Notes under the pieces: generated by a model
What the model saw: the letters and a program-made list of their open reading frames with translations, nothing else
Database searches by the model: none
What the model was told of the DNA's origin: nothing
In this document: positions 8,485-19,002 of the stretch, one piece after another
How positions within the stretch are numbered: position 1 is the first letter of the stretch
Layout: each line of letters opens with the position of its first letter
Position numbers and translations under genes: made by a program
Source: Mesorhizobium silamurunense
GTDB taxonomy: Bacteria; Pseudomonadota; Alphaproteobacteria; Rhizobiales; Rhizobiaceae
Assembly (NCBI RefSeq): GCF_014843825.1
Contig: NZ_JHQR01000007.1
Location: 1 to 40,078, forward strand
Length of the DNA: 40,078 nucleotides
Direction of reading: 5' to 3'

Positions 8485-8934
8485 ATGAAATACATCGTCT
8501 TCATTCTCTTCACGGTCATGACCAATGCCGCTGCGCAGCTCATGTTGAAGCAGGGCATGATGTCGATGGGACCGATCTCGTTCGAGGGCGTCAATCCGCT
8601 CTTGAAGCTTCTGCAGATCGTGTTCAGCCCATGGATATTCCTCGGCCTTTGCACCTTCGTCATCTCGATGGCCTCGCATCTCTACGTGCTGTCGAAGGTC
8701 GAGCTCAGCTTCGCCTATCCGTTCCTGAGCCTCGCCTATGTTGCGGTCGCCGTCTTTGCCTATTTCGTCTTCCGCGAGGACCTCAATGGGTGGCGCATCG
8801 CCGGCATCGCCTGCATCTGCGTCGGCACCGTGCTGATAGCGCAAAGTGGCCGCGATTTGGGTGGCCGCGGGCATGAGGACCAAACTGCTTCCATCACCTC
8901 CGACAAGATCGGCGCAAACGAGATCGTTCGATGA
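8485..8934 (+). CDS. Four-TM small multidrug resistance/EamA-type transporter (ArnE/ArnF-like lipid flippase candidate)
   Basis: Membrane protein of 149 residues. It has four predicted hydrophobic segments, typical early motifs (TNAAAQLMLKQG), a central YPFLSLAYVAVAVFAYFVF helix and a polar C-terminal tail of about 30 residues. ArnE/F-like and other half-size members of this superfamily flip undecaprenyl-linked sugars, which would suit the surrounding lipid-sugar genes; drug efflux is the alternative. The start at ATG 8485 begins at the first hydrophobic segment. A longer reading from 8380 adds a non-conserved leader and crosses the inverted repeat. Its stop overlaps the next gene by ATGA. 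Confidence 0.75.
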   Translation: MKYIVFILFTVMTNAAAQLMLKQGMMSMGPISFEGVNPLLKLLQIVFSPWIFLGLCTFVISMASHLYVLSKVELSFAYPFLSLAYVAVAVFAYFVFREDLNGWRIAGIACICVGTVLIAQSGRDLGGRGHEDQTASITSDKIGANEIVR

Positions 8935-9938
8935 GACATGTGATTTTCGGCGGCGACGGTTTCGTCGGCCGTCATCTTGCCCCCAAGCTTGCCGCGGACG
9001 GCGAGAACGTCGTCGTCGCCGACATCGTCAAGAGCGACCTGCCGCACTATCGTTCGGTGCGCTTCATCACTTGCGACGTGACCGATCCGGCTTCGGTCGC
9101 GGCAGTGGGCCTCAGGGCCGACGACATGGTCTACAACCTGTCGGCCAAGATGCTGTCGCCGATCCAGGTGCGCGCCAAGCGGCACGACTTCTTCTTTCCG
9201 GTGAATTTCCACGGCACCGAACACATCATCCAGGCCATGGACAAGGCCGGCGCCTCGAAACTGGTCCACTACACGACCGATATGATCTACGGCCATACCG
9301 TGGTGCTGCCGATGACCGAGAATCATCCGGTGGCACCGCTTGGCGAATATGGCCTGTCGAAGCTCAGGACCGAGGAGCTCGCCGCCGAATGGCGCAAGCG
9401 CGGCATGTCGATCTCGCTGTTCCGGCCGCGCCTGATCATCGGGCCCGGGCGCCTCGGCATCCTGGAAAAACTCTTCAAGCTGATCGACTGGAACCTGCCG
9501 GTGCCAATGATCGGCTCGGGCAGGAATCCATACCAGTTCATCTCGGTGTTCGACTGCGCCGAAGCCGCCCGCGCGGCCTGGAAAGCCGGCGTGCCGAACG
9601 AAGCCTATAATCTCGGTTCGCTCAATCCGCCGCCGGTGAGAAAACTGCTCGGGGACCTGATCAAGCATGCCGGCTCTAAGTCGATCCTGCTGCCGTCGCC
9701 GGGCTGGGCGGTCAAGCGCACGCTCGACCTGCTCGACCTCTTCAACATGCCGATCATGGATCCGGAGCAGTATCTGATCGCCGATGAGGAATGCGTGCTC
9801 GACGTGTCCAAGGCCGAGCGTCAGCTCGGCTGGGTGCCGCAATACCGCGACGAGGACATGCTGATCGCCGCCTACAGCGAATACCGCGCCAAGAAGGACG
9901 GCCACGCCGTCGCCACCAAACACGTTCCTGCCGAATAA
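8931..9938 (+). CDS. NAD(P)-dependent epimerase/dehydratase (extended SDR)
   Basis: Extended short-chain dehydrogenase of 335 residues. The N-terminal Rossmann loop is GGDGFVGRHL at residues 7-16. The catalytic Tyr-x3-Lys appears as YGLSK in a typical post-Thr setting (TTDMIYGHT earlier). The FRPRLIIGPGRLGILEKL stretch is characteristic of nucleotide-sugar epimerases and of 3-beta-HSD-type members. It is coupled to the preceding transporter through ATGA. It most likely modifies a nucleotide- or lipid-linked sugar made by this cluster. It is not the short classical SDR expected for DprE2, though it could replace it. Confidence 0.82.
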   Translation: MRHVIFGGDGFVGRHLAPKLAADGENVVVADIVKSDLPHYRSVRFITCDVTDPASVAAVGLRADDMVYNLSAKMLSPIQVRAKRHDFFFPVNFHGTEHIIQAMDKAGASKLVHYTTDMIYGHTVVLPMTENHPVAPLGEYGLSKLRTEELAAEWRKRGMSISLFRPRLIIGPGRLGILEKLFKLIDWNLPVPMIGSGRNPYQFISVFDCAEAARAAWKAGVPNEAYNLGSLNPPPVRKLLGDLIKHAGSKSILLPSPGWAVKRTLDLLDLFNMPIMDPEQYLIADEECVLDVSKAERQLGWVPQYRDEDMLIAAYSEYRAKKDGHAVATKHVPAE

Positions 9939-9961
9939 GGCGACGAAGGGGGGATTTCGAG

Positions 9962-11431
9962 ATGACTGTCATTGCCAAACCGGAACTGGGCGTGCGCGCG
10001 CTGGTCGATGCGCCGGCGCTGTTGCCGGCCACCATCGCCAAGCCCGACCTGATCAGCGTCGAACAGGCCAAGGCGATGGATGTCGCCCGTGTCACCGACC
10101 TGTTCAAGACGCACCTCAACCCGGGCCAGCTGCATTTCATGAAGCTGCTCGGCTTCCACAAGGTCAAAATCGAGCGCGCCGAGGGCATGTTCTATATCGA
10201 CCAGAACGGCCGCAAGATCCTGGACTTCTTCGGCGGCTTCGGTTCGCTGGCCTTCGGCCACAACCATCCGCGCATCCTCGAGGCGCGCAAGAAATTCCAG
10301 GAGGAGAAGCGCCAGGAGATCGCCATCGCCTTCATGTCGCAATATGCGGCAGCCCTTGCGCACAACATCGCCAAGTGCTCGCCCGGCGATCTCGACATGG
10401 TGTTCCTCGGCTCGTCTGGTTCGGAAGCCATGGAAGCGGCGGTGAAGCTCGCCGAACGCGCCGCAGGCCCCAAGCGGCCGAAGGTCGTCTATGCCGAGAA
10501 CTCCTTCCACGGCAAGACCAAGGGCGTGCTAGCGATCACCGACGGTCAGCTCTATCGCGCCGAGTTCAAGGTGGCGGACAATGCCGTGCGCGTTCCCTTC
10601 GCGGACATCGACGCGGTCGAGCGCGCCTTCCGCAACGATCCCGAGATCGGCGCCATCGTGCTCGAAACCATCCAGGGCGGCGGTGGCATCATCCAGGCGC
10701 CGGCCGAATACTGGCAGAAGCTGCGCGCGCTTTGCGACCGGTATGGCGTGCTGTGGGTCGCCGACGAAGTGCAATGCGGCTACGGCCGTTCCGGCCGCTT
10801 TTATGCCTTCGAGCATTACGGCGTCGTGCCGGACGTGACGGCGCTGGCGAAATCGCTCGGCGGCGGCAAGGCGGCAGTCGGCGCCATGATCGCCAAGCGC
10901 GACGTCTACATGAAGGCCTATGGCACGCCCAAGACGGCGATGATCCATGCCATGGCGACGTTCGGCGGCATGGGCGAGGCCTGTGTCACCGCGATCGAGG
11001 CGCTGAACGTCCTCTATGACGAGGGCCTGATCGACAATGCGGCTTCGACCGGCGATTACCTTCGGCAGCGGCTGCAGGCGCTGAAGGCGAAATATCCGAA
11101 GATCATCAAGGACGTGCGCGGCAAGGGCTTCATGATCGGGCTCGAGTTCCACGATTTCTCGCAAACCTTGCCGATGGTGCTGCGTCCGCTGGTGAGCGTG
11201 CTCGACGACAAGCTGAAGGGCTCGCTGTCGGGCTTCGTCGGCGCGCTGCTGTTGCGCGACTACGACGTGCTCGTCGCCTTCACCGAATACAATCGCAACG
11301 TCATCCGGCTCGAGCCGCCGCTGATCTGCCAGCGCGAGCATGTCGACCGCTTCGTCGATGCCTTCGACAGCCTTCTGTCGCGCGGCATCGTGGCGATCGT
11401 GAGGGATTTCGTGAAAAGCCAGGTCCGCTGA
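9962..11431 (+). CDS. Class-III PLP-dependent aminotransferase
   Basis: Fold-type I aminotransferase of 489 residues, somewhat long because of an N-terminal extension of about 55 residues. The PLP pocket is visible: SSGSEAMEAAVKLA for phosphate binding, D268 in VADEVQCGYG for the pyridine nitrogen, and K297 in ALAKSLGGG as Schiff-base lysine. The start at 9962 lies behind a GGGGG-type site; the frame upstream belongs to the SDR gene. In this cluster it probably installs an amino group on a keto-sugar or lipid. Hopanoid aminotransferase HpnO and amino-acid transaminases belong to the same class and cannot be excluded. Confidence 0.85.
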   Translation: MTVIAKPELGVRALVDAPALLPATIAKPDLISVEQAKAMDVARVTDLFKTHLNPGQLHFMKLLGFHKVKIERAEGMFYIDQNGRKILDFFGGFGSLAFGHNHPRILEARKKFQEEKRQEIAIAFMSQYAAALAHNIAKCSPGDLDMVFLGSSGSEAMEAAVKLAERAAGPKRPKVVYAENSFHGKTKGVLAITDGQLYRAEFKVADNAVRVPFADIDAVERAFRNDPEIGAIVLETIQGGGGIIQAPAEYWQKLRALCDRYGVLWVADEVQCGYGRSGRFYAFEHYGVVPDVTALAKSLGGGKAAVGAMIAKRDVYMKAYGTPKTAMIHAMATFGGMGEACVTAIEALNVLYDEGLIDNAASTGDYLRQRLQALKAKYPKIIKDVRGKGFMIGLEFHDFSQTLPMVLRPLVSVLDDKLKGSLSGFVGALLLRDYDVLVAFTEYNRNVIRLEPPLICQREHVDRFVDAFDSLLSRGIVAIVRDFVKSQVR

Positions 11432-11439
11432 GACAGACG

Positions 11440-12675
11440 ATGCTGACTAGGCCGCCCATTGTCCCGACCAATGCGCTCGACCGGCTGACCGGCGCCGGTC
11501 TTGCCTGGGGCGAGGGGGCTTATGCGAAATGGGCCGCGCCGATCGGCGCGGCGGCCTTCTCGCTTTACATCCTGCTGACCGCCGTGACGGCCTGGTTCAT
11601 GCCCGATGCCAACTGGGACATGCTGCCTTACCTCGCGATCGCCGAGGAAGGCACCTATCCCGCTCCGCGGGCGCTGCATGACTATGCCTACAGCACCGTC
11701 AAGGAAGGTGTGTCGGCGGGCGACTACAAGATGCTGACCGACGATGGCGGCGGCTTCCGCAGCCACATGGCGGAGAATGCCGCCGACTTCCATTCGCTGC
11801 TCGGCATGTACCGGATCAAGTTCCTCTACGCCGAGATCCTGTCTGGCCTCAGCCATATCGTCTCGCCGGTCGAGGCGATGCGGCTGGTGCAGGTGTTCTC
11901 GGTGCTCTTGTTCGGCGCCATCACATTGCTCTGGCTGCGGGCGGAAGGCGCGCTGGCGCTGGCGCTGGTCGCCGGCGCCATCCTGATCATGGCCGATTTC
12001 GGCGATGCCGCGCGGGTTTCGACGCCGGACCTCCTCTGCTCGGCGCTGTTCCTCGGCGGGCTGTTCGCCTATGTCCGCAAACGCGAGACAGCCTCGGCGA
12101 CCCTGCTTTTCCTCGCCTTCATGGCGCGGCCGGACAACATCGTCTTCCTCGCCATCTTCGCCGTTCTGCTCGTCGCGTTCCGGCAGAAGGCGTGGGGGGC
12201 GCTGGCCGGCTTTGCCGCCTCCTTCGTCGCCTATTTCGCCATCTCGCATTGGGCGCAGCATCCCGGCTGGTGGCCGCATCTTTGGTTCTCCAGCATAGAG
12301 CAGCACTACAATATGGACGGCTTCGAACCGCCATTCTCGGTGGCGGCCTATCTCAAGGCCTTTGCCGCCTCGGTGGTGCGCGCCATCGACGTCAACAGTT
12401 GGGTCGGCGTCTCGGTGCTGGCTTTAGCCGGCTGGTACGGGCTCGACCGCGCCGGCTTCCGGCTCGACCGCCGCGCCGGCATCCTGCTTGCGGCATTGGT
12501 GCTCGGCGTGCTCGCGAAGTTCACGGTCTTCCCGATCCACGACACCCGCATCTATTTTCCCAATCTTCTGCCGCCCTTCCTGCTGCTCGCCGCGCGGCTG
12601 ATGGCGCTGTGGGCATCGGCGAGCCCGGATCGGCACCGCGAGGTGCAGCACGTCGTTTCCGGAGACAAGTCATGA
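11440..12675 (+). CDS. Polytopic membrane protein, possible GT-C glycosyltransferase
   Basis: Protein of 411 residues with roughly nine to ten hydrophobic segments. The first extracytoplasmic loop, after the first membrane segment, carries DANWDMLPYLAIAEEG. Acidic residues in this position are a hallmark of GT-C glycosyltransferases that use polyprenyl-phosphate sugars. A conserved-looking IHDTRIYFPNLLPP segment lies near the C-terminus. I do not recognise a named family. It is 8 nt downstream of the aminotransferase and its stop overlaps the FkbM gene by ATGA. A role in transferring the lipid-linked pentose made by the upstream genes is a reasonable guess, not shown by sequence. Confidence 0.6.
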   Translation: MLTRPPIVPTNALDRLTGAGLAWGEGAYAKWAAPIGAAAFSLYILLTAVTAWFMPDANWDMLPYLAIAEEGTYPAPRALHDYAYSTVKEGVSAGDYKMLTDDGGGFRSHMAENAADFHSLLGMYRIKFLYAEILSGLSHIVSPVEAMRLVQVFSVLLFGAITLLWLRAEGALALALVAGAILIMADFGDAARVSTPDLLCSALFLGGLFAYVRKRETASATLLFLAFMARPDNIVFLAIFAVLLVAFRQKAWGALAGFAASFVAYFAISHWAQHPGWWPHLWFSSIEQHYNMDGFEPPFSVAAYLKAFAASVVRAIDVNSWVGVSVLALAGWYGLDRAGFRLDRRAGILLAALVLGVLAKFTVFPIHDTRIYFPNLLPPFLLLAARLMALWASASPDRHREVQHVVSGDKS

Positions 12676-13427
12676 GCTCAGTTTCCACCATCGCGCGCGT
12701 TCTGTTGTCGCTCGGCCTTCCAGCAGGCCTGCTCGATCGTGGACCCTCGCTGCGCGGCACGAAGTTCCTCGCCAACGCGGCGCTCAAGGCGCGCTTCGGC
12801 GGTGGACGACCATTCCAGATGGTCAATGTCGGCGCCTGCGACGGCGCGCTGTTCGACGACGTGACGCCCTGGCTGCACCGCATCAGGGGTGCTCGGGCGA
12901 TGCTGGTCGAGCCGATTCCCTACAACCAGAAGCGGCTGCGCGCCAACTATCCGGACACCGGGCGCTTCGTCATCGAGCCGGTGGCGGTGACCAGGACAAA
13001 GGGTACCATCACCGTCCATACGTTCGATGCCGCCGCGCTCGAGGCCGGCACGCTGCCGATCGAGTTCATCGGCTGCTCGTCGGTCACCGACACCAATCTG
13101 ATGTCCGGCAAGAATGCCTGGGGCGAGGCGGACGCCAATTTCAACAAGTTCGCGCCGCATCTGAAGGACATCGAGGTGCCGTCGGAGACCCTGCAGACGC
13201 TGCTCGACCGCAACGGCGTCAGCTATATCGACGCTTTCCTGGTCGATTGCGAGGGCGCCGACTGGATGGTGTTCGACCAGCTCGACCTCCAGCGCTACCG
13301 TCCCGGCATGATCAAGATCGAGGTCGGCGCGCTGTCGGCGGCCGAGATCGGCCAGGTCGTCGTCAAGCTCAAGACCGCTGGCTATCAAGTCGGCTTCCAG
13401 GCCGAGGACATCTGGGCCTTCGCCTAG
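12672..13427 (+). CDS. FkbM-family SAM-dependent methyltransferase
   Basis: Methyltransferase of 251 residues with the FkbM pattern: SAM-binding start MVNVGACDGALFDD at about residues 50-63, MLVEPIPYN as strand two, and FLVDCEGADWMVFDQL near residues 190-205. FkbM enzymes O-methylate sugars and polyketides. Coupling by ATGA to the membrane protein indicates it modifies the glycan or lipid of this cluster. It is the last gene before the TPP riboswitch. No clear terminator was found between them. Confidence 0.85.
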   Translation: MSSVSTIARVLLSLGLPAGLLDRGPSLRGTKFLANAALKARFGGGRPFQMVNVGACDGALFDDVTPWLHRIRGARAMLVEPIPYNQKRLRANYPDTGRFVIEPVAVTRTKGTITVHTFDAAALEAGTLPIEFIGCSSVTDTNLMSGKNAWGEADANFNKFAPHLKDIEVPSETLQTLLDRNGVSYIDAFLVDCEGADWMVFDQLDLQRYRPGMIKIEVGALSAAEIGQVVVKLKTAGYQVGFQAEDIWAFA

Positions 13428-13517
13428 CTTCCACCGCTGTGGCGGCAATCGAACCCAATTGCCGTTCGGGCCGGATGCGCTTGACAAAGCGGCGGCGGCT
13501 CGTTCAACTGAGCCATT

Positions 13518-13614
13518 CACCAGGGGAGTCCCGGCAAGGGGCTGAGATACTGCTGGCTTCGCGGCGCAGTGACCCGTTGAACCTGATCCAGTTCATACTG
13601 GCGTAGGGACGGTG
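13518..13614 (+). promoter_or_regulatory. TPP riboswitch (THI element)
   Basis: The conserved aptamer elements are in order. P1 is CACC (13518-13521) pairing with GGTG (13611-13614). The GGGGAGTCCC region is followed by GGGGCTGAGA, then GACCCGTTGAACCTGATC, then the ACTGGCGTAGGGA closing element. It lies 118 nt before thiC. TPP binding is expected to reduce expression of the thi operon. Confidence 0.96.
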
Positions 13615-16522
<2,908 letters not shown>

Positions 16523-16526
<4 letters not shown>

Positions 16527-16720
16527 AACTGATCGTCAACGGAGAAGCGCTCGACAGTGCCGCCGCAACGCTGGCGGTGCTGCTTGCCGAGCTTGACTAT
16601 GAAGGCGATTGGCTGGCGACGGCCGTCAACAGCGACGTCGTACACAAAGCCAACCGGGCGGAATTTCGATTGAGCGACGGCGATCGGATCGAAATCCTTT
16701 CGCCCATGCAGGGAGGCTAG
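16523..16720 (+). CDS. thiS: Sulfur carrier protein ThiS
   Basis: Ubiquitin-fold sulfur carrier of 65 residues ending in the required Gly-Gly (LSPMQGG), which is adenylated and thiocarboxylated by ThiF/ThiI partners elsewhere. [11 protein letters not shown] is typical of the first beta strands. The start is ATG 16523, overlapping the thiO stop; the upstream TTG at 16517 is unnecessary. It is one nucleotide from thiG, its sulfur acceptor. Confidence 0.95.
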
Positions 16721-16721
16721 C

Positions 16722-17495
16722 ATGTTCGACCTTCTCGAAGCGGTACTGCCTTCGCGCCTGCTGCTCGGCACCGCCCAGTATCCTTCGCCGGCCATCCTGG
16801 CCGATGCGGTCAGGGCGTCGGGCGCCTCGGTGGTGACGGTTTCGCTGCGTCGTGAAATGGCTGGCGGCAGGGGCGGCGAAAAATTCTGGTCGCTGGTCAA
16901 CTCGCTCGGCGTGAGGATCCTGCCCAACACCGCCGGCTGTCACTCCGTGAAGGAAGCCGTCACGACCGCGAAGATGGCGCGCGAGGTTTTTGGCACGTCC
17001 TGGATCAAGCTAGAGGTGATCGGCAACCATGACACGCTCCAGCCGGACGTGTTCAGCCTGGTCAAAGCCGCCCGCATCCTGTGCGAAGACGGTTTCACGG
17101 TGTTCCCCTATACCACCGACGATCTCGTCGTCGCCGAGCGGCTGCTGGGCGCAGGCTGCAAGGTCCTCATGCCGTGGTGCGCGCCGATCGGCTCGGCCCT
17201 CGGACCGGTCAACATCATGGCGCTGCGCTCGATGCGCGGGCATTTCCCCGACGTGCCGCTGATCGTCGATGCGGGGCTCGGGCGGCCATCGCATGCGGCA
17301 ACCGTCATGGAACTCGGCTTCGACGCCGTGTTGCTGAACACGGCGGTCGCCAAGGCGGCCGATCCGGTCGGCATGGCGCGCGCTTTCAGCAAGGCGGTCG
17401 ACGCCGGCCGCGAAGCCTTCGGCTCGGGATTGCTCGAGCCGCGCGATGTCGCCGTACCGTCGACGCCGACAATCGGCAGGGCGGTTTTTTCATGA
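16722..17495 (+). CDS. thiG: Thiazole synthase ThiG
   Basis: TIM-barrel synthase of 257 residues that joins deoxyxylulose phosphate, glycine imine and ThiS thiocarboxylate. Recognisable segments are [12 protein letters not shown], the Schiff-base lysine region [21 protein letters not shown] and [12 protein letters not shown]. It lies directly behind thiS and its stop overlaps thiE by ATGA. Confidence 0.97.
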   Translation: MFDLLEAVLPSRLLLGTAQYPSPAILADAVRASGASVVTVSLRREMAGGRGGEKFWSLVNSLGVRILPNTAGCHSVKEAVTTAKMAREVFGTSWIKLEVIGNHDTLQPDVFSLVKAARILCEDGFTVFPYTTDDLVVAERLLGAGCKVLMPWCAPIGSALGPVNIMALRSMRGHFPDVPLIVDAGLGRPSHAATVMELGFDAVLLNTAVAKAADPVGMARAFSKAVDAGREAFGSGLLEPRDVAVPSTPTIGRAVFS

Positions 17496-18097
17496 AGCTC
17501 GATCCCTTCTACCTGATCGTCGACAGCGCTGCCTGGATCGAGCGGCTGGTGCCGCTTGGTGTCAGGCTCGTGCAACTGCGCATCAAGGACATGGACGAGG
17601 GCGAGCTGCGCGTGGAGATCCGCAAGGCAAGGGCCTTGTGCGCCCGACACCAATGCCAACTCATCATCAACGATCATTGGCGGCTGGCGATCGAGGAGCG
17701 CTGCGATTTCGTCCATCTCGGCCAGGAGGATCTGCAAACTGCTGACCTTCCGGCAATACAGGCGGCCGGCGTCAGGCTCGGACTGAGCACGCATGATGAT
17801 GCCGAACTGGAAACGGCCGTTGCGGCGAAGCCGCACTACGTCGCGCTCGGCCCGGTCTACCCCACCATCCTGAAGAAAATGAAATGGGCGCCGCAGGGGC
17901 TGGAACGGATCCGTGCGTGGAAGGAACGGGTCGCGCCTCTCCCGCTGGTCGCTATCGGCGGCCTCAACCCCGAGCGGCTCGATGGCGTTTTCGGAGCTGG
18001 CGCCGACAGCGCGGCGGTGGTCACGGACATAACGCTGAATTCCGATCCCGAAGCGCGCACCAGAGAATGGATCGAAAAGACGGATCAATGGCGCTGA
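17492..18097 (+). CDS. thiE: Thiamine-phosphate synthase ThiE
   Basis: Condenses HMP diphosphate with thiazole phosphate to thiamine phosphate; 201 residues. ThiE landmarks visible are [28 protein letters not shown] and [10 protein letters not shown], with IGGLN in the phosphate-binding loop. The start ATG 17492 overlaps thiG. It overlaps the start of thiD by 10 nt, so the two are probably co-translated. Confidence 0.93.
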   Translation: MKLDPFYLIVDSAAWIERLVPLGVRLVQLRIKDMDEGELRVEIRKARALCARHQCQLIINDHWRLAIEERCDFVHLGQEDLQTADLPAIQAAGVRLGLSTHDDAELETAVAAKPHYVALGPVYPTILKKMKWAPQGLERIRAWKERVAPLPLVAIGGLNPERLDGVFGAGADSAAVVTDITLNSDPEARTREWIEKTDQWR

Positions 18098-18846
18098 ACC
18101 GGGACCTGCATGTGCTTGTCGTCGGCGGATCGGATTCCAGCGGTGGTGCCGGGATTGCACGCGATATCGAGACGGTCTCTTCGATTGGCCTGCGGACCTG
18201 TCTTGCCGTTACCGCGGTGACGGTGCAGACGCATGGCGCCGTAAAGGGCATCCTTCATCTGCAACCTGGCCTGGTCGCCGATCAGATGCGAGCAGCGTTG
18301 CAGGCCAACGAGGTAGCTGCCATCAAGATCGGCATGCTCGCAACGGTGCCGACCATCGCCGCCGTTGCCGCCGTGCTGAGCGAAAATCCGCAGATACCGG
18401 CGATCCTCGATCCGGTGCTGGCTTCCTCGTCAGGCAGGCCGCTGGTGGAACCGAATGCCGTCGACGTCATGAAGCGTGATCTCATGCCGCTTTGCCGCCT
18501 GGTCACGCCGAACCTTGTTGAACTGGCGGTGCTGACCGGTTCGGAATTGGCCGTGAACGATGAAGACATGCTGCGGCAGGGAAGGCGATTGCTTGCGGCC
18601 GGGTCGCGGGCGCTGGTGCTGAAGGGCGGTCATGCGGCGGGGGCAAGATCAACAGACATCCTGTTGAGTTCCGACCGGGAACCAGTTCGCTTCGAAATGC
18701 CTCGCCTTACCGCGTCGATGCGCGGGACGGGCTGTATGCTGGCCAGCGCCATCGCCGCGCATCTGGCCGAGGCGAAGTCGCTTGAGGACAGTGTGCACGA
18801 AGCCAAGCAGCGTGTCTTCGAGAAGCTCATGGAGGCTTCAGCCTGA
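18088..18846 (+). CDS. thiD: Hydroxymethylpyrimidine (phosphate) kinase ThiD
   Basis: Ribokinase-like kinase of 252 residues that makes HMP diphosphate for ThiE. The N-terminal substrate loop is GGSDSSGGAG and the C-terminal catalytic/anion-hole region is MRGTGCMLASAIAAH. The ATG at 18088 lies within thiE and is the natural start because the protein begins just before its first beta strand. It is the last gene of the thi operon. The 156 nt after it hold a small AGGAATTCCT palindrome and a TTTGCGAC-type motif but no terminator. Confidence 0.93.
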   Translation: MALNRDLHVLVVGGSDSSGGAGIARDIETVSSIGLRTCLAVTAVTVQTHGAVKGILHLQPGLVADQMRAALQANEVAAIKIGMLATVPTIAAVAAVLSENPQIPAILDPVLASSSGRPLVEPNAVDVMKRDLMPLCRLVTPNLVELAVLTGSELAVNDEDMLRQGRRLLAAGSRALVLKGGHAAGARSTDILLSSDREPVRFEMPRLTASMRGTGCMLASAIAAHLAEAKSLEDSVHEAKQRVFEKLMEASA

Positions 18847-18920
18847 CTCCGGCGCACAAAGGAATTCCTGATTGGTGGCGCTTGGGAAGCGCGTTCATTC
18901 GTCAGGGTCGCTCGGCTCTT

Positions 18921-18935
18921 TCGCAATGTCGCAAA
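18921..18935. promoter_or_regulatory. Candidate operator, TTTGCGACA-type motif upstream of the dimethylglycine-dehydrogenase-like gene
   Basis: TCGCAA (18921-18926) is followed directly by TGTCGCAAA (18927-18935). On the minus strand this gives TTTGCGACA and TTGCGA as a direct repeat with 8-nt period. It is 68 nt before the start codon. The same octamer TTTGCGAC occurs beside the GlxA-type regulator and beside the corrinoid/MttB genes. Confidence 0.4.
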
Positions 18936-19002
18936 CAGGCTTCAATCTCCCTACCGCTCCGCCCTATAGTCCGCCCGCTTTACCAATTTGGAGTCGCGGG
19001 CC

